Source: Polymorphobacter multimanifer
Lineage (GTDB): Bacteria; Pseudomonadota; Alphaproteobacteria; Sphingomonadales; Sphingomonadaceae
DNA length: 53,428 bases
Assembly: GCF_014205635.1 (NCBI RefSeq)
Contig: NZ_JACIIV010000024.1
Location: 1-53,428, forward strand
Direction: 5' to 3'
Position numbers and translations under genes: made by a program. This document shows positions 7,248 through 19,147 of this stretch, one piece after another. The first letter of the stretch is position 1. Each line of letters opens with the position of its first letter. The notes under the pieces were generated by a model. That model was given only the letters and a program-made list of their open reading frames with translations, had not been told where the DNA came from and made no database searches.

Positions 7248-8480
7248 ATGGGGCTTGGCATGATGAACAGATTTCGCATTCTCCTGGCGCCGTTGCTGGT
7301 GCTGTTTTCGGTGGTGGCGCTGGCGCCGGCCGCGGCGGCCGGGCTCGACGGCAAGTGGCGGGTGACGCTCGACCATCCAGGTGGCGAATTGCCGTTCGGC
7401 GTGGAAGTGGGCCGGGTGCGCGGCAAGCCGGCGGCATGGCTGATCAATCCGCCCGAGCGGCTGGCAGTGGAGGCGGTGAGCGTGCAAGGCAACACGCTGG
7501 TGCTGGGCTTCCCTTCGTACAATGCGAAGCTGACGCTGACGCTGGGCGCCGATGACAGGCTGACGGGCACCGCGGATTTCGTGCGCGCCAATGGCCCGGT
7601 GCAGTTGGCCGCCAGCGGCACGCGCGGCGCGTGGCGCTTCGCACAACGGCCGGTGAAGGCCGCGGCGGATTTGACCGGGCGCTGGTCCCTGGTGCGGGGG
7701 CCGCGCGGCGAAAAGGGGCTGGCGCAGCTTCGCCAGCAGGGCAATTCGGTGACCGGATCGATCCAGTTTCCGAGCGGTGATGTGCGCTATCTGGCGGGAG
7801 ATATCAGCGGCAATACGCTGAAGCTTTCGCACTTCGACGGCTCGACCTCGGGGCTGTGGGTGGCGAAGCTGGTGGGTGGCAAGCTTGATGGCGAAGTGTT
7901 TTATGCGACCTCGCGCAGTGCCACCTCGTGGAGCGCCGAGCGCGCCAAGGGCGCCGATCTGGAAGCTGTGATGGTGGAGAAGCCGGTGTCCGACCGGCTT
8001 GCGTTCAGCTTCCCCGATACCAGCGGCAAGATGGTCTCGCTGAGCGACCCGCAGTTCAAGGGCAAGGTCGTCGTGATCACGCTCGGCGGCGCCTGGTGCC
8101 CGAACTGCCATGACGAAGCGAAATTCCTCGGGCCTTATGCCAAGGCGAACAAGAAGAACGGGCTGGAGGTGATCAGCCTCAACTTCGAATATGGCGACGA
8201 CCAGGCACGCGCATTCCGGCAGATGGACAGCTTTGCCAAGCGCTACAACCTTGCCTATCCGCATCTGCTGGCGGGCCAGCCCACACCCGAAAGCTCGGCA
8301 AAGGCGCTGGGGGCGCTGGGGCCGATCAAGGTCTATCCCTCGACGATCTTCATCGGGCGGGATGGCCGGGTGCGGGAAGTGCATGTGGGGTGGGCGGGTC
8401 CGGCGACGGGTGCGCTCAATGCCAAGGCGAAGAAGGATTTCGACCTTTACGTGCGCAAGCTGCTCGCCGAAAAGGCCTGA
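7248..8480 (+). CDS. Exported TlpA-like thioredoxin/redoxin-domain protein
   Basis: Signal peptide at residues 1-30 (the RFRILLAPLLVLFSVVALAP core, ending AAAAG). The middle region of about 230 residues contains two beta-rich, lipocalin-like segments that I cannot assign to a family. The C-terminal TlpA/redoxin fold has the active site WCPNC, with Cys284 and Cys287, and the cis-Pro region VYPSTIFIGRDG. Probably a periplasmic disulfide reductase or peroxiredoxin-like protein. ATG 7248 is chosen for AGGGGG 6 bases upstream; 7260, 7263 and a TTG at 7221 are alternatives. It ends by sharing bases with the ung start (TGATG), so the two are co-translated. Confidence 0.85.
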   Translation: MGLGMMNRFRILLAPLLVLFSVVALAPAAAAGLDGKWRVTLDHPGGELPFGVEVGRVRGKPAAWLINPPERLAVEAVSVQGNTLVLGFPSYNAKLTLTLGADDRLTGTADFVRANGPVQLAASGTRGAWRFAQRPVKAAADLTGRWSLVRGPRGEKGLAQLRQQGNSVTGSIQFPSGDVRYLAGDISGNTLKLSHFDGSTSGLWVAKLVGGKLDGEVFYATSRSATSWSAERAKGADLEAVMVEKPVSDRLAFSFPDTSGKMVSLSDPQFKGKVVVITLGGAWCPNCHDEAKFLGPYAKANKKNGLEVISLNFEYGDDQARAFRQMDSFAKRYNLAYPHLLAGQPTPESSAKALGALGPIKVYPSTIFIGRDGRVREVHVGWAGPATGALNAKAKKDFDLYVRKLLAEKA

Positions 8481-9172
8481 TGGCAGAAGCATCGCAGGCG
8501 AAGTTGCACGAAAGCTGGCGGGAGCCGCTGGCGGAGACGCTGGCCGGCCCGCGGATGGCGGCGCTGCGGGCGTTTCTGCTCGCCGAGCGCGCGGCGGGGA
8601 AGCGGGTTTTTCCGCGCGGGGGCGAGTGGTTTCGTGCCCTTGATCTGACGCCGCTCGACAAGGTGCGCGTGGTGATTCTGGGGCAGGACCCCTATCATGG
8701 CGAGGGGCAGGCGCATGGGCTGGCGTTCAGCGTGCGGCCGGGGGTGCGGGTGCCGCCGAGCCTTGTGAACATCTACAAGGAGCTGCAGAGCGACCTTGGC
8801 ATCGCTCCGGCACGGCACGGGTTTCTGGAGCATTGGGCGAAACAGGGCGTGCTGCTGCTCAACAGCGTTCTGACGGTGGAAATGGCGCGCGCGGCAAGCC
8901 ACCAGGGCCAGGGTTGGGAGGCGTTCACCGATGCGGTGGTCCGGCTGGTGGCGGCGCGGCCACAGCCTGCTGCATTTCTGCTTTGGGGGAGCCATGCGCA
9001 GAAGAAGGCGGGGTTTGTCGATGAAAGCCGGCATCTGGTGCTGAAGGCGCCGCACCCCTCCCCGCTTTCGGCGCACAACGGGTTTTTCGGATGCCGGCAT
9101 TTTTCGCGGGTGAACACTTGGGCGGAGGCGCGAGGGGAGCCGCCGATCGACTGGGCGCTGCCGCCGGTTTGA
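8480..9172 (+). CDS. ung: Uracil-DNA glycosylase, family 1
   Basis: Removes uracil from DNA to start base-excision repair. 230 residues, the usual length. The water-activating loop GQDPYHG has catalytic Asp70, and the minor-groove intercalation loop HPSPLSAH has His192. The uracil-binding LLLNSVLTV and FLLWGSHAQKK segments are in the expected order. The ATG overlaps the upstream stop (TGATG at 8478-8482), which fixes the start and implies coupling to the thioredoxin-like gene, an unusual neighbour for ung. Confidence 0.97.
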   Translation: MAEASQAKLHESWREPLAETLAGPRMAALRAFLLAERAAGKRVFPRGGEWFRALDLTPLDKVRVVILGQDPYHGEGQAHGLAFSVRPGVRVPPSLVNIYKELQSDLGIAPARHGFLEHWAKQGVLLLNSVLTVEMARAASHQGQGWEAFTDAVVRLVAARPQPAAFLLWGSHAQKKAGFVDESRHLVLKAPHPSPLSAHNGFFGCRHFSRVNTWAEARGEPPIDWALPPV

Positions 9173-9231
9173 GGGCAATTGGCAGGCTGGTAATTTCTGT
9201 TACAATTCGGCCATCCTTGGGGGAGGGTCGA

Positions 9232-9666
9232 ATGACGACAACAGCGCGTACACCTTGGCATTTCTGGCCGGTGGCAGTGGTGGGGCTCGCGTGGAACGCG
9301 TTCGGGGCCTATGACTATTTCATGTCGATGACGGTGGGTGCGGCCTATTACCGGCAGATGGGCATGACCGACCCGCAGATTGCGTACATGGACGCTTTTC
9401 CCGGCTGGATGACGGCGATCTGGGCGACCGGCGTGTGGTGTGCCTTTGGCGGGGCAGTGCTGCTGGCGCTGCGGCGGCGCTGGTCGGTGCCGGTGCTGCT
9501 GCTGTCACTCGCGGCGTTTCTGGTGAGCCTGCTCTATTCCTATCTGCTTTCGAACGGGGCGGAGGTGATGGGCGACGCCGCAGCGATGCAGTTCGTGGTG
9601 CTGGCGGGGTGCATTTTCTTTGCCATCTACAGCTGGCGGCAGGCGCAGACGGGCGTGCTGCGGTAG
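9232..9666 (+). CDS. Conserved-type integral membrane protein, function unknown
   Basis: 144 residues with four predicted membrane helices: WHFWPVAVVGLAWNAFGAYDY, a helix around MTAIWATGVWCAFGGAVLLAL, VPVLLLSLAAFLVSLLYSYLL and FVVLAGCIFFAIYSW. The loop YYRQMGMTDPQIAYMDAFPGWM lies between the first two. This layout is common to small sphingomonad/alphaproteobacterial membrane proteins with no assigned role. Start at ATG 9232 with GGGGGAGGG just upstream. It sits between ung and mdh, same strand, but 60-85 bp from each, so it may be a separate transcript. Confidence 0.8.
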   Translation: MTTTARTPWHFWPVAVVGLAWNAFGAYDYFMSMTVGAAYYRQMGMTDPQIAYMDAFPGWMTAIWATGVWCAFGGAVLLALRRRWSVPVLLLSLAAFLVSLLYSYLLSNGAEVMGDAAAMQFVVLAGCIFFAIYSWRQAQTGVLR

Positions 9667-10970
<1,304 letters not shown>

Positions 10971-11019
10971 TCGTCCGGTTGGGCTTGAGTTTTTGGCGCA
11001 TTTCTCGAATACATAAGCG

Positions 11020-11238
11020 ATGACTTCTGTAACGGTCCGCACCTTTAAATCCGGCAATTCGGAAGCCATTCGGCTGCCGAAGGGATTTGGGTTCGGCATC
11101 GGAACCGAGGTCTGGATCGAGCGCGACGGAAAACGGGTGGTGCTGACGCGGGCCGACGCCCACGCCGAGCGTGTGCAGCCCTCCAACGCGATGCTGGACA
11201 CGATAGAGGCTATCAGCCCAGCATCCGGCGATTTCTAG
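11020..11238 (+). CDS. AbrB/SpoVT-type antitoxin (VapB/MazE-like), apparently without toxin partner
   Basis: 72 residues with the swapped-hairpin AbrB fold signature at the N-terminus (VTVRTFKSGNSEAIRLPKGF), then a strand pair (EVWIERDGKRVVLTR) and a short C-terminal tail (NAMLDTIEAISPASGDF) that in VapB proteins would bind VapC. Start ATG 11020. The 164 bp between its stop and sucC holds no PIN-domain or other toxin frame on either strand. It is an orphan antitoxin or a stand-alone DNA-binding regulator placed before the sucCD operon. Confidence 0.75.
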   Translation: MTSVTVRTFKSGNSEAIRLPKGFGFGIGTEVWIERDGKRVVLTRADAHAERVQPSNAMLDTIEAISPASGDF

Positions 11239-11402
11239 GGGCCGACACCGTCTGGTAGCAATACTGCGTTGGCCTCTTATAAACATCGACGCCAATAACG
11301 CAGTCAGCCTGCTCGCCTGGCGATGGCGCCGGGTTGCGGCGCAGCATCGCAGTCGCCATAGAAGCGGCGCACGAATCTTTGGCCTTTTGCGAGGGGACAC
11401 CC

Positions 11403-12602
11403 ATGAACATCCATGAATATCAGGCCAAGGAGGTGCTCGCGAAATTCGGGGTGCCGGTGCCGGCCGGCGTGGCCGCGATGACTGTGGAGGAGGCGGTGGC
11501 CGCCACGAGCACCCTGCCGGGGCCGCTTTATGTGGTGAAGGCACAGATCCATGCCGGCGGGCGCGGCAAGGGCAAGTTTGTCGAACTGCCGCCGGAAGCC
11601 AAGGGCGGCGTGCGGCTGGCGCGATCGGCCGATGATGTGCGGGCGGCCGCGACCGACATGCTCGGCAACACGCTGGTGACGGTGCAGACCGGGCCGGCGG
11701 GCAAGCAGGTCAACCGGCTTTACGTGACCGATGGCGTGGATATCGAGAAGGAATTCTACCTCGCCCTGCTGGTCGACCGCGCGACCGGGCGGATTGCGCT
11801 GGTGGTCTCCACCGAAGGCGGCATGGACATCGAGACGGTGGCGCATGACACACCGGAGAAGATCACCACGCTGACGATCGACCCCGCGACCGGGATCATG
11901 CCGCACCATGGCCGCGCCGTGGCCGCCACGCTGGGGCTGACCGGCGACCTCGCCAAGCAGGCCGAGCATGTGGTGGCGACGCTGTATGCAGCGTTTGTAG
12001 GCACCGATGCTTCGCAGATCGAGATCAACCCGCTGGCGGTGACCGGCGACGGACAGTTGATGGTTCTCGATGCCAAGGTCGGGTTCGACCCCAATGCGCT
12101 GTATCGCCACCCCGACCTGGTGGCGCTGCGCGACCTGACCGAGGAGGACCCTGCGGAAGTCGAGGCGTCGAAGTATGACCTGGCGTTCATCAAGCTCGAT
12201 GGCTCGATCGGCTGCCTGGTGAATGGTGCCGGCCTTGCGATGGCGACGATGGATATCATCAAGCTGAATGGCGAGGAGCCGGCCAACTTCCTCGATGTGG
12301 GCGGTGGGGCCGACAAGGAGAAGGTGACCAACGCTTTCAAGCTGATCCTCAAGGACCCGGCGGTGAAGGGCATTCTCGTCAACATCTTCGGCGGCATCAT
12401 GCGCTGCGACATCATCGCCGAGGGCATTATTGCCGCGGCCAAGGAAGTGAACCTTTCGGTGCCGCTGGTTGTGCGGCTCGAGGGGACGAATGTGGAACTG
12501 GGCAAGAAGATCCTCGCCGAGAGCGGCCTTCCGATCATCTCGGGGGACAATCTGGGGGATGCCGCGGCGAAGATCGTCGCTGAAGTGCGGAAGGCTGCGT
12601 AA
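11403..12602 (+). CDS. sucC: Succinyl-CoA synthetase (ADP-forming) beta subunit
   Basis: Makes succinate and ATP/GTP from succinyl-CoA together with SucD. 399 residues, full length. N-terminal ATP-grasp domain opens [34 protein letters not shown] carries the nucleotide-binding glycine loop; the C-terminal ligase-CoA domain contains [12 protein letters not shown] and [14 protein letters not shown] 11403 follows GAGGGGACACCC. The stop TAA shares its last base with the sucD start, so the two subunits are translationally coupled. Confidence 0.97.
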   Translation: MNIHEYQAKEVLAKFGVPVPAGVAAMTVEEAVAATSTLPGPLYVVKAQIHAGGRGKGKFVELPPEAKGGVRLARSADDVRAAATDMLGNTLVTVQTGPAGKQVNRLYVTDGVDIEKEFYLALLVDRATGRIALVVSTEGGMDIETVAHDTPEKITTLTIDPATGIMPHHGRAVAATLGLTGDLAKQAEHVVATLYAAFVGTDASQIEINPLAVTGDGQLMVLDAKVGFDPNALYRHPDLVALRDLTEEDPAEVEASKYDLAFIKLDGSIGCLVNGAGLAMATMDIIKLNGEEPANFLDVGGGADKEKVTNAFKLILKDPAVKGILVNIFGGIMRCDIIAEGIIAAAKEVNLSVPLVVRLEGTNVELGKKILAESGLPIISGDNLGDAAAKIVAEVRKAA

Positions 12603-13486
12603 TGTCGATTCTCGTAGGCAAGAACACCCGGGTCATCACCCAGGGCTTCACCGGCAAACAGGGCACCTTCCATACCGAGGCTTCGATCGCCTATGGCACG
12701 CAGGTCGTGGGGGGCACAGCACCGGGCAAGGGTGGGCAGACGCATCTGGGGCTGCCGGTGTTCAACACCGTGCATGAAGCGCGCGCGGCGACGGGCTGCG
12801 ATGCCAGCGTCGTCTATGTGCCGCCGCCCGGTGCGGCCGATGCGATTTGCGAGGCGATCGACGCCGAAGTGCCGCTGATCATCTGCATCACCGAGGGCAT
12901 TCCGGTGCTCGACATGGTGCGGGTGAAGCGCTCGCTCTCGGGTTCGAAATCGCGGCTGATCGGGCCGAATTGCCCGGGCGTGCTGACGCCGGGCGAGTGC
13001 AAGATCGGCATCATGCCGGGGAACATCTTCTCCAAGGGCTCGGTGGGCGTTGTTTCGCGCTCGGGAACGCTGATCTATGAGGCGGTGCACCAGACGACGG
13101 CGGTGGGCCTTGGCCAGACGACGGCGGTGGGGATCGGCGGCGATCCGGTGAACGGCACAAACTTCATCGACATGCTCGAGCTGTTCCTCGCCGACGAGGC
13201 GACGCAGAGCATCATCATGATCGGCGAGATCGGCGGCGATGCCGAAGAGCAGGCGGCGCAGTTCATTGCCGATGAGGCGAAGCGCGGGCGCAAGAAGCCG
13301 ATGGTGGGGTTCATCGCCGGCACCACGGCCCCTCCCGGCCGGCGGATGGGCCATGCCGGCGCCATCGTTTCTGGCGGCAAGGGCGATGCTGGATCGAAGA
13401 TGGCGGCGATGGAAGCCGCCGGCATTCGAGTCTCGCCGTCGCCATCGCTGCTCGGGATCACACTGGCTGAACTGTTGAAGGGCTGA
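12602..13486 (+). CDS. sucD: Succinyl-CoA synthetase alpha subunit
   Basis: Alpha subunit carrying the phosphohistidine. 294 residues. The CoA-binding Rossmann domain opens with [20 protein letters not shown]; the phosphorylated His lies in [14 protein letters not shown] near residue 250; [20 protein letters not shown] is the conserved mid-domain segment. It begins in the TAATG overlap with sucC at 12600-12604. A hairpin lies between its stop and sucA. Confidence 0.97.
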   Translation: MSILVGKNTRVITQGFTGKQGTFHTEASIAYGTQVVGGTAPGKGGQTHLGLPVFNTVHEARAATGCDASVVYVPPPGAADAICEAIDAEVPLIICITEGIPVLDMVRVKRSLSGSKSRLIGPNCPGVLTPGECKIGIMPGNIFSKGSVGVVSRSGTLIYEAVHQTTAVGLGQTTAVGIGGDPVNGTNFIDMLELFLADEATQSIIMIGEIGGDAEEQAAQFIADEAKRGRKKPMVGFIAGTTAPPGRRMGHAGAIVSGGKGDAGSKMAAMEAAGIRVSPSPSLLGITLAELLKG

Positions 13487-13502
13487 AGCCGTTAACGGTG
13501 GA

Positions 13503-13520
13503 CAGGGGGCTGGCCCCCTG
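13503..13520 (+). terminator. GC hairpin between sucD and sucA (attenuator- or processing-type, no U tract)
   Basis: CAGGGGGC/GCCCCCTG pair perfectly around a 2-base loop, 17 bases after the sucD stop. No T run follows, so it is not a classical Rho-independent terminator. It may tune the sucD/sucA ratio by partial termination or protect the sucCD 3' end. Confidence 0.45.
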
Positions 13521-13602
13521 CCCGCCCACGGCATAGCAGCCATGCCGGTGACATGCAGGCCGCACCGGTCTATCAGGGCGCGGCAGAACGAGGACGAGTG
13601 TG

Positions 13603-16431
13603 ATGGCAGACGAGGCGCTGTTGCCGACGGCGGCGGACCGGGCGGGACCGAGCTGGGCGAGAAGTGACTGGCCACCGCGTCCCGATGATGCGCTGACGCG
13701 CGGGCTCGATGCGGCCGACATGCTGATGCCCGCCAAGGCGGCATCGAAGGCGGCCGAGAAGGCGGCGAGTTCGGGTGCAACGCCCGAGGACATTGCGCGG
13801 GCGGCGCGCGATGCGGTGAATGCGCTGATGCTGATCCGCACCTACCGGGTGCGCGGGCATCTGGCGGCCAATCTCGATCCGCTGGGGCTCTTGAAGCGCG
13901 ACCTGCCGGCCGATCTGACGCCGGAATATCATGGCTTCGGCGAGGATGACCTCGACCGGCCGATCCATATCGCCGGGGTGCTGGGAATCGAGACGGCGAC
14001 GATCCGCGAGCTGGTGGAGATCTTGCGGCAGAATTACTGCGGCAAGGTCGGCGTGGAGTACATGCACATCAATGATGTGGAGGAGCGGCGCTTCATTCAG
14101 GAGAAGATCGAGGGTCGCAACAAGGAGATCCACTTCACCGCACTCGGCAAGCGCGCGATCCTGAACAAGCTGATCGAGGCCGAGCAGTGGGAGCGGTTTT
14201 TGGGCCGGAAATATGTCGGCACCAAGCGCTTCGGGCTCGATGGCGGGGAATCGATGATTCCGGCGATGGAATCGATCATCAAGACCGGCGGCCAGCTCGG
14301 GATCACCGAGATCGTGTTCGGGATGCCGCACCGCGGCCGGCTCAACATGCTCGGCAATGTGATGCAGAAGCCGTTCCGGATCATCTTCCACGAATTTGGC
14401 GGCGGCTCGGCGAACCCCGATGATGTCGGCGGCTCGGGCGATGTGAAATACCATCTGGGTGCCAGCACCGACCGCGAGTTCGACGGCAACAAGGTGCATT
14501 TGAGCCTGGCGCCCAACCCTTCGCACCTGGAAGCGGTCGACCCGGTGGTGCTCGGCAAGGTGCGCGCCATCCAGACGATGGCGGACGATGTGGACCGCGC
14601 CCATGCGATGCCGGTGCTGCTGCACGGCGATGCGGCCTTTGCCGGCCAGGGCATTGTGGCGGAGTGCTTCGGGTTTTCCGGCATCGGTGGCTACAACACC
14701 GGTGGCACGATCCACTTCATCGTCAACAACCAGGTCGGGTTCACGACGAGTCCGCAGTTCGCGCGCTCGTCCCCCTATCCGAGCGATGTCGGCAAGATCG
14801 TGCAGGCGCCGATCTTCCATGTGAACGGCGATGACCCCGAGGCGGTGACCTTTGCCACCAAGGTGGCGACCGAATTCCGCCAGAAGTTCAAGCGCGACGT
14901 GGTGATCGACATGTGGTGCTATCGGCGCTTCGGGCACAATGAGAGCGACGAGCCGAGCTTCACCCAGCCGCTCATGTATGCCGAGATCGGGTCGCATGCG
15001 CCGGTGAGCGAGATTTACGCCGAGCGGCTGATCAAGGAGGGCGTGATCGACGCGCGCTTCGTGCCCGAGGCGATTGCGACCTACACCAAGACGCTGGAGA
15101 ATGATTTCGAGTCGGCCACGACCTACAAGGCCAACAAGGCCGACTGGTTCGAGGGGCGCTGGGCGGGGCTCAACAGGCCGATGGAAGCGGTGGACAGCCG
15201 GCGCGCGGCTGACACCGGCGTCGCGACTTCGGAGCTGCGCGCGATCGGCCAGGTGCTGACCTATGTGCCTTCGGGGTTCAACATTCATCCGACGTTGGGG
15301 CGCATCCTCAAGGCCAAGGCCGAGATGATCGAGACCGGGCAGAACATCGATTGGGCGACGGCGGAAGCATTGGCCTATGGCTCGCTGCTGCGCGAGGGCC
15401 AGGGGGTTCGGCTCTCCGGCCAGGATTCGGGACGCGGCACCTTCAGCCAGCGCCACGCGGTGTGGACCGACCAGAAGACCGGTGCCCGCCATGTGCCGCT
15501 GAAGGGACTGGGGGCATTCGAAGTGCTCGACAGCCCCTTGTCCGAATTCGGCGTGCTGGGCTTCGAATATGGCTATTCGCTCACCGACCCGCGGACGCTG
15601 GTGCTGTGGGAGGCGCAGTTCGGCGACTTCGTGAACGGCGCGCAGACGATCATCGACCAGTTCATCACCAGCGGCGAGATCAAGTGGCTGCGGGCGAATG
15701 GCCTGACGATGCTGCTGCCGCATGGCTATGAGGGCCAGGGGCCGGAGCATAGTTCGGCGCGCGTGGAGCGGTTTTTGACCGCCTGCGCCGAGGACAATAT
15801 CCAGGTGGCGAATGCGACGACGCCGAGCAATTATTTCCACCTGCTGCGCCGGCAGATGCTGCGCGACTTCCGCAAGCCGCTGATCATATTCACGCCGAAA
15901 TCGCTGCTGCGCCACAAGCGGGCGGTGAGCTCGCTCGCGCACATGGCCGACGGCACCAGCTTCCACCGTGTGCTCGACGACCTGGCGCCGTGTGACCCGG
16001 ACAAGGTACGGCGGCTCGTCCTGTGCACCGGCAAGGTCTATTACGACCTTCTGGAGGCGCGCGAGACGACGGAACGCAACGATGTGTATCTGTTGCGGGT
16101 GGAGCAGCTCTACCCCTTCCCCGGCGACGCGGTGCAGGAGTATGCGGCGCGCTTCCCGAACCTCGAAGAGGTGGTGTGGGCACAGGAAGAGCCGAAGAAC
16201 GCCGGTGCCTGGAGCTTCATCAACCCGCTGATCGAGGATGCGCTGGGGCAGCGCCCGACCTATGCCGGGCGCCCTGCGGCGGCAGCGACGGCGACCGGGC
16301 TGTTGAAGCGGCACGCGCTGGAACAGGCGAAGCTGGTGGCAGAAGCGCTTGGCGCTGGCCGAGAAACGGCGAAGGTCGCGGCCGGCAATGAACTCGAAAC
16401 CTCGAAGCAATCGTTGAAGGAAGTCAGCTGA
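13603..16431 (+). CDS. sucA: 2-oxoglutarate dehydrogenase E1 component
   Basis: Thiamine-diphosphate-dependent decarboxylase of the 2-oxoglutarate dehydrogenase complex, 942 residues (typical 930-990). The N-terminal E2-binding stretch is shortened and variable. Core motifs are [26 protein letters not shown], the ThDP-binding [10 protein letters not shown] with its partner [24 protein letters not shown], and the transketolase-like C-terminus with [16 protein letters not shown] and [17 protein letters not shown] 13603 is preferred over GTG 13600 directly before it; GAGGACGAG lies upstream. The gene ends 2 bases before sucB. Confidence 0.97.
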   Translation: MADEALLPTAADRAGPSWARSDWPPRPDDALTRGLDAADMLMPAKAASKAAEKAASSGATPEDIARAARDAVNALMLIRTYRVRGHLAANLDPLGLLKRDLPADLTPEYHGFGEDDLDRPIHIAGVLGIETATIRELVEILRQNYCGKVGVEYMHINDVEERRFIQEKIEGRNKEIHFTALGKRAILNKLIEAEQWERFLGRKYVGTKRFGLDGGESMIPAMESIIKTGGQLGITEIVFGMPHRGRLNMLGNVMQKPFRIIFHEFGGGSANPDDVGGSGDVKYHLGASTDREFDGNKVHLSLAPNPSHLEAVDPVVLGKVRAIQTMADDVDRAHAMPVLLHGDAAFAGQGIVAECFGFSGIGGYNTGGTIHFIVNNQVGFTTSPQFARSSPYPSDVGKIVQAPIFHVNGDDPEAVTFATKVATEFRQKFKRDVVIDMWCYRRFGHNESDEPSFTQPLMYAEIGSHAPVSEIYAERLIKEGVIDARFVPEAIATYTKTLENDFESATTYKANKADWFEGRWAGLNRPMEAVDSRRAADTGVATSELRAIGQVLTYVPSGFNIHPTLGRILKAKAEMIETGQNIDWATAEALAYGSLLREGQGVRLSGQDSGRGTFSQRHAVWTDQKTGARHVPLKGLGAFEVLDSPLSEFGVLGFEYGYSLTDPRTLVLWEAQFGDFVNGAQTIIDQFITSGEIKWLRANGLTMLLPHGYEGQGPEHSSARVERFLTACAEDNIQVANATTPSNYFHLLRRQMLRDFRKPLIIFTPKSLLRHKRAVSSLAHMADGTSFHRVLDDLAPCDPDKVRRLVLCTGKVYYDLLEARETTERNDVYLLRVEQLYPFPGDAVQEYAARFPNLEEVVWAQEEPKNAGAWSFINPLIEDALGQRPTYAGRPAAAATATGLLKRHALEQAKLVAEALGAGRETAKVAAGNELETSKQSLKEVS

Positions 16432-16433
16432 CC

Positions 16434-17705
16434 ATGGCTCAGGACGTCATCATCCCCGCCCTTGGCGAATCGATCACCGAAGCGACGGTGGGCGTGTGGC
16501 TCAAGCAGGTGGGCGAGCATGTCGCCGCCGATGAGCCGATCGTGAGCCTGGAGACCGACAAGGTGGCGGTGGATGTGCCGTCGCCGATTGCCGGCGTGAT
16601 CATGGCGCATCTGGCGCAACCGGGTGACACGGTGATGGTGGGAAGCGCCATTGCGGCGGTCGAGGCGGGCGATGCGCCGGCGGCCTCGGCGGCAGCGCCT
16701 GCTGCTGCGGCGGCACCGGCTGCGGCACCAGCACCCTCCCCTGCCCCGGCTCCTGCTGCCGCTCCGGCACCGGCACCGGCAGCGCCCGCTGCTGAAGCGC
16801 AGGCGCTCGACGCGATGGGGCCGGCGGTGCGGAAGATCATCGAGGATTATGACCTCGATCCCGCCAGCATCAGCGGCACCGGCAAGGATGGCCGGCTGAC
16901 CAAGGGCGATGTGCTGGCCGCGATCGAGGCTGGCACCGCGAAGCGGGTTGGCAAGGCTGCGGCTGCCCCGGCTGCGGCTGCGGCTGCGGCTGCTCCTGTG
17001 GCCGAGCGCCGCGAGGAGCGGGTGCGGATGACGCGGCTTCGGCAGACGATCGCGCGGCGACTGAAGGAAGCGCAGAACACCGCCGCGATGCTGACGACGT
17101 TCAACGATGTCGACATGACTGCTGTGATGGCAACGCGCACCCGCTACAAGGACCTGTTCGAGAAGAAGCATGGCGTGCGGCTGGGCTTCATGAGCTTCTT
17201 TGCGCAGGCGTGTGTGCTGGCGTTGCGCGATGTGCCGGCGGTGGGGGCGAGCCTCGAGGGCGATGAGATCGTCTATCGCGACTATGCCGACCTCGGCATT
17301 GCGGTGTCTTCGCCGGGCGGACTGGTGGTGCCGATCCTGCGCAATGCCGACAAGCTGGGCTTTGCCGCGACCGAGCGGGCGATTGCCGATTTCGGCGCGC
17401 GGGCACAGGCTGGGCAGTTGAAGCTCGAGGAACTGCAGGGCGGCAACTTCACCATTTCGAACGGCGGCGTGTTCGGCTCGCTGCTGTCCACACCCATCCT
17501 CAACCCGCCGCAATCGGGCGTGCTCGGCATGCACCGGATCGAGGAGCGGCCGGTGGTGCGCGACGGGCAGATCGTGGTGCGGCCGATGATGTATCTGGCG
17601 CTGAGCTACGACCACCGGATTGTCGATGGCCGCGAGGCCGTGACCTTCCTGGTGCGGATCAAGGAAGCGCTGGAAGACCCGGCGCGGCTGCTGGTCGATC
17701 TCTGA
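16434..17705 (+). CDS. sucB: 2-oxoglutarate dehydrogenase E2, dihydrolipoyllysine succinyltransferase
   Basis: Core of the 2-oxoglutarate dehydrogenase complex, 423 residues. Single lipoyl domain (1-78) with lipoyl Lys43 in [13 protein letters not shown]. An Ala/Pro-rich flexible linker (about 80-122) is followed by the peripheral E1/E3-binding domain ([31 protein letters not shown]) and a second Ala-rich linker. The catalytic acyltransferase domain ends with [13 protein letters not shown] (His394, Asp398). It starts 2 bases after the sucA stop. The long Ala/Pro linkers at 16676-16800 are low complexity but in frame. Confidence 0.97.
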   Translation: MAQDVIIPALGESITEATVGVWLKQVGEHVAADEPIVSLETDKVAVDVPSPIAGVIMAHLAQPGDTVMVGSAIAAVEAGDAPAASAAAPAAAAAPAAAPAPSPAPAPAAAPAPAPAAPAAEAQALDAMGPAVRKIIEDYDLDPASISGTGKDGRLTKGDVLAAIEAGTAKRVGKAAAAPAAAAAAAAPVAERREERVRMTRLRQTIARRLKEAQNTAAMLTTFNDVDMTAVMATRTRYKDLFEKKHGVRLGFMSFFAQACVLALRDVPAVGASLEGDEIVYRDYADLGIAVSSPGGLVVPILRNADKLGFAATERAIADFGARAQAGQLKLEELQGGNFTISNGGVFGSLLSTPILNPPQSGVLGMHRIEERPVVRDGQIVVRPMMYLALSYDHRIVDGREAVTFLVRIKEALEDPARLLVDL

Positions 17706-17754
17706 CAGGGGAGGCTGTCGCCTCAACACCGATCTTGCGTAATTGGATGAAATC

Positions 17755-19146
17755 ATGGCCACAGACTTCGACCTCATTGTCATTGGCGCCGGCCCTGGTG
17801 GCTATGTGGCGGCGATCCGGGCGGCGCAGCACGGGCTGAAGGTGGCGTGCATCGAGAAGCGCGGCACGCTGGGGGGCACCTGCCTCAATGTGGGGTGCAT
17901 TCCCTCCAAGGCGCTGCTGCATGGCTCCCACTTCTTCGAGGAGGCGGGCAGCGGGCATCTGGCCAAGTTCGGCGTGAAGATTGCCGGGGTGGAACTGGAC
18001 CTGGCTGCCTTGCTCGCCGAAAAGGACAAGGCGGTGAAGGAGTTGACCGACGGGGTCGCGTTTCTGTTCAAGAAGAACAAGGTCGAGTGGATCAAGGGCG
18101 AGGCGCGCTTTGTCGACGCGAAGTCGATCACCGTGGGGGACCGCACGCTGACGGCGAAGGACTTCATCATCGCCACAGGCTCCGAGCCGACGAGCCTGCC
18201 CGGCGTGACTCCCGACGGCGAGGTGATCGTGACAAGCACTGAGGCGTTGACGCTGGGTGCGGTGCCGGGACATCTGGTGGTGATCGGCGGCGGTTATATC
18301 GGGCTGGAGATGGGCTCGGTGTGGCGGCGGCTGGGATCGAAGGTCACCGTGGTCGAATATGCGCCGCGGATCGTGCCGGCGATGGATGTCGAAGTCGGCA
18401 ATGCCTTTGCCAAGGTGCTGAAGAAGCAGGGGATGGTGATCCATACCGACACCAAGGTGACGGGCGTGGCCCGAAAGGGCACCGGTGCGGTGGTGACCGT
18501 GGAGCCGGTAGCGGGTGGCGCGGCGACCGAGATCGAGGCCGATGTGGTGCTGCTTTCCACCGGGCGGCGGCCGAACACTGATGGGCTGAACATCGAGGCG
18601 ACCGGGCTGGTGCTGGAGCAGGGGCGTGTGCCGATCAACCATGATTTCAGCACGAGCGTGGCGGGCATCTGGGCGATCGGCGATGTGGTGGAAGGGCCGA
18701 TGCTGGCGCACAAGGCCGAGGACGAGGGCGTGGCGGCGGCCGACAATATCGCCGGGCTGAACGGCCATGTGAACCGCGATGTGATTCCGGCGGTCGTCTA
18801 TACCGACCCCGAGGTGGCGACCGTGGGGCGGACCGAGGAAGAGCTGAAGGCGGCCGGCATCCAATACAAGGTGGGCAAGTTTCCTTTTGCTGCTAACAGC
18901 CGCGCCAAGACCAATCGCGACACCGAAGGCTTTGTGAAGGTGCTCGCCGATGCGGTATCTGACCGGATTCTGGGCGTGCATATCATCGGCCCGATGGCGG
19001 GGACGATGATCGCCGAAGCTGCACTGGCCATGGAGTTTGGTGCTTCGTCGGAAGATCTGGCGCTCACGTGCCACGCGCACCCGACCCACCCCGAGGCGCT
19101 CAAGGAAGCCGCGATGGCGGTGACGGGCAAGCCGATTCACATGTAG
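17755..19146 (+). CDS. lpd: Dihydrolipoyl dehydrogenase (E3)
   Basis: FAD/NAD disulfide oxidoreductase that reoxidises lipoyl groups, 463 residues. FAD-binding VIGAGPGGYVAAIRAAQ, redox-active disulfide Cys43/Cys48 in GGTCLNVGCIPSK, NAD-binding VIGGGYIGLEMGSVW, second FAD motif IWAIGDVVEGPMLAHKAEDEG, and the C-terminal catalytic His442/Glu447 in AHPTHPEALKEA. ATG 17755 gives the standard short N-terminus; an in-frame ATG at 17743 adds four residues. Placement after sucB marks it as the E3 of the 2-oxoglutarate complex. Confidence 0.97.
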   Translation: MATDFDLIVIGAGPGGYVAAIRAAQHGLKVACIEKRGTLGGTCLNVGCIPSKALLHGSHFFEEAGSGHLAKFGVKIAGVELDLAALLAEKDKAVKELTDGVAFLFKKNKVEWIKGEARFVDAKSITVGDRTLTAKDFIIATGSEPTSLPGVTPDGEVIVTSTEALTLGAVPGHLVVIGGGYIGLEMGSVWRRLGSKVTVVEYAPRIVPAMDVEVGNAFAKVLKKQGMVIHTDTKVTGVARKGTGAVVTVEPVAGGAATEIEADVVLLSTGRRPNTDGLNIEATGLVLEQGRVPINHDFSTSVAGIWAIGDVVEGPMLAHKAEDEGVAAADNIAGLNGHVNRDVIPAVVYTDPEVATVGRTEEELKAAGIQYKVGKFPFAANSRAKTNRDTEGFVKVLADAVSDRILGVHIIGPMAGTMIAEAALAMEFGASSEDLALTCHAHPTHPEALKEAAMAVTGKPIHM

Positions 19147-19147
19147 C

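Noticed and set aside
11239-11402. A vapC-like toxin gene after the antitoxin
   Set aside because: No start plus frame of adequate length or PIN motif was found on either strand before sucC.
13573-16410. 945-codon minus-strand frame opposite sucA
   Set aside because: It is fully antisense to sucA, whose motifs are complete. Composition is typical of a GC shadow.
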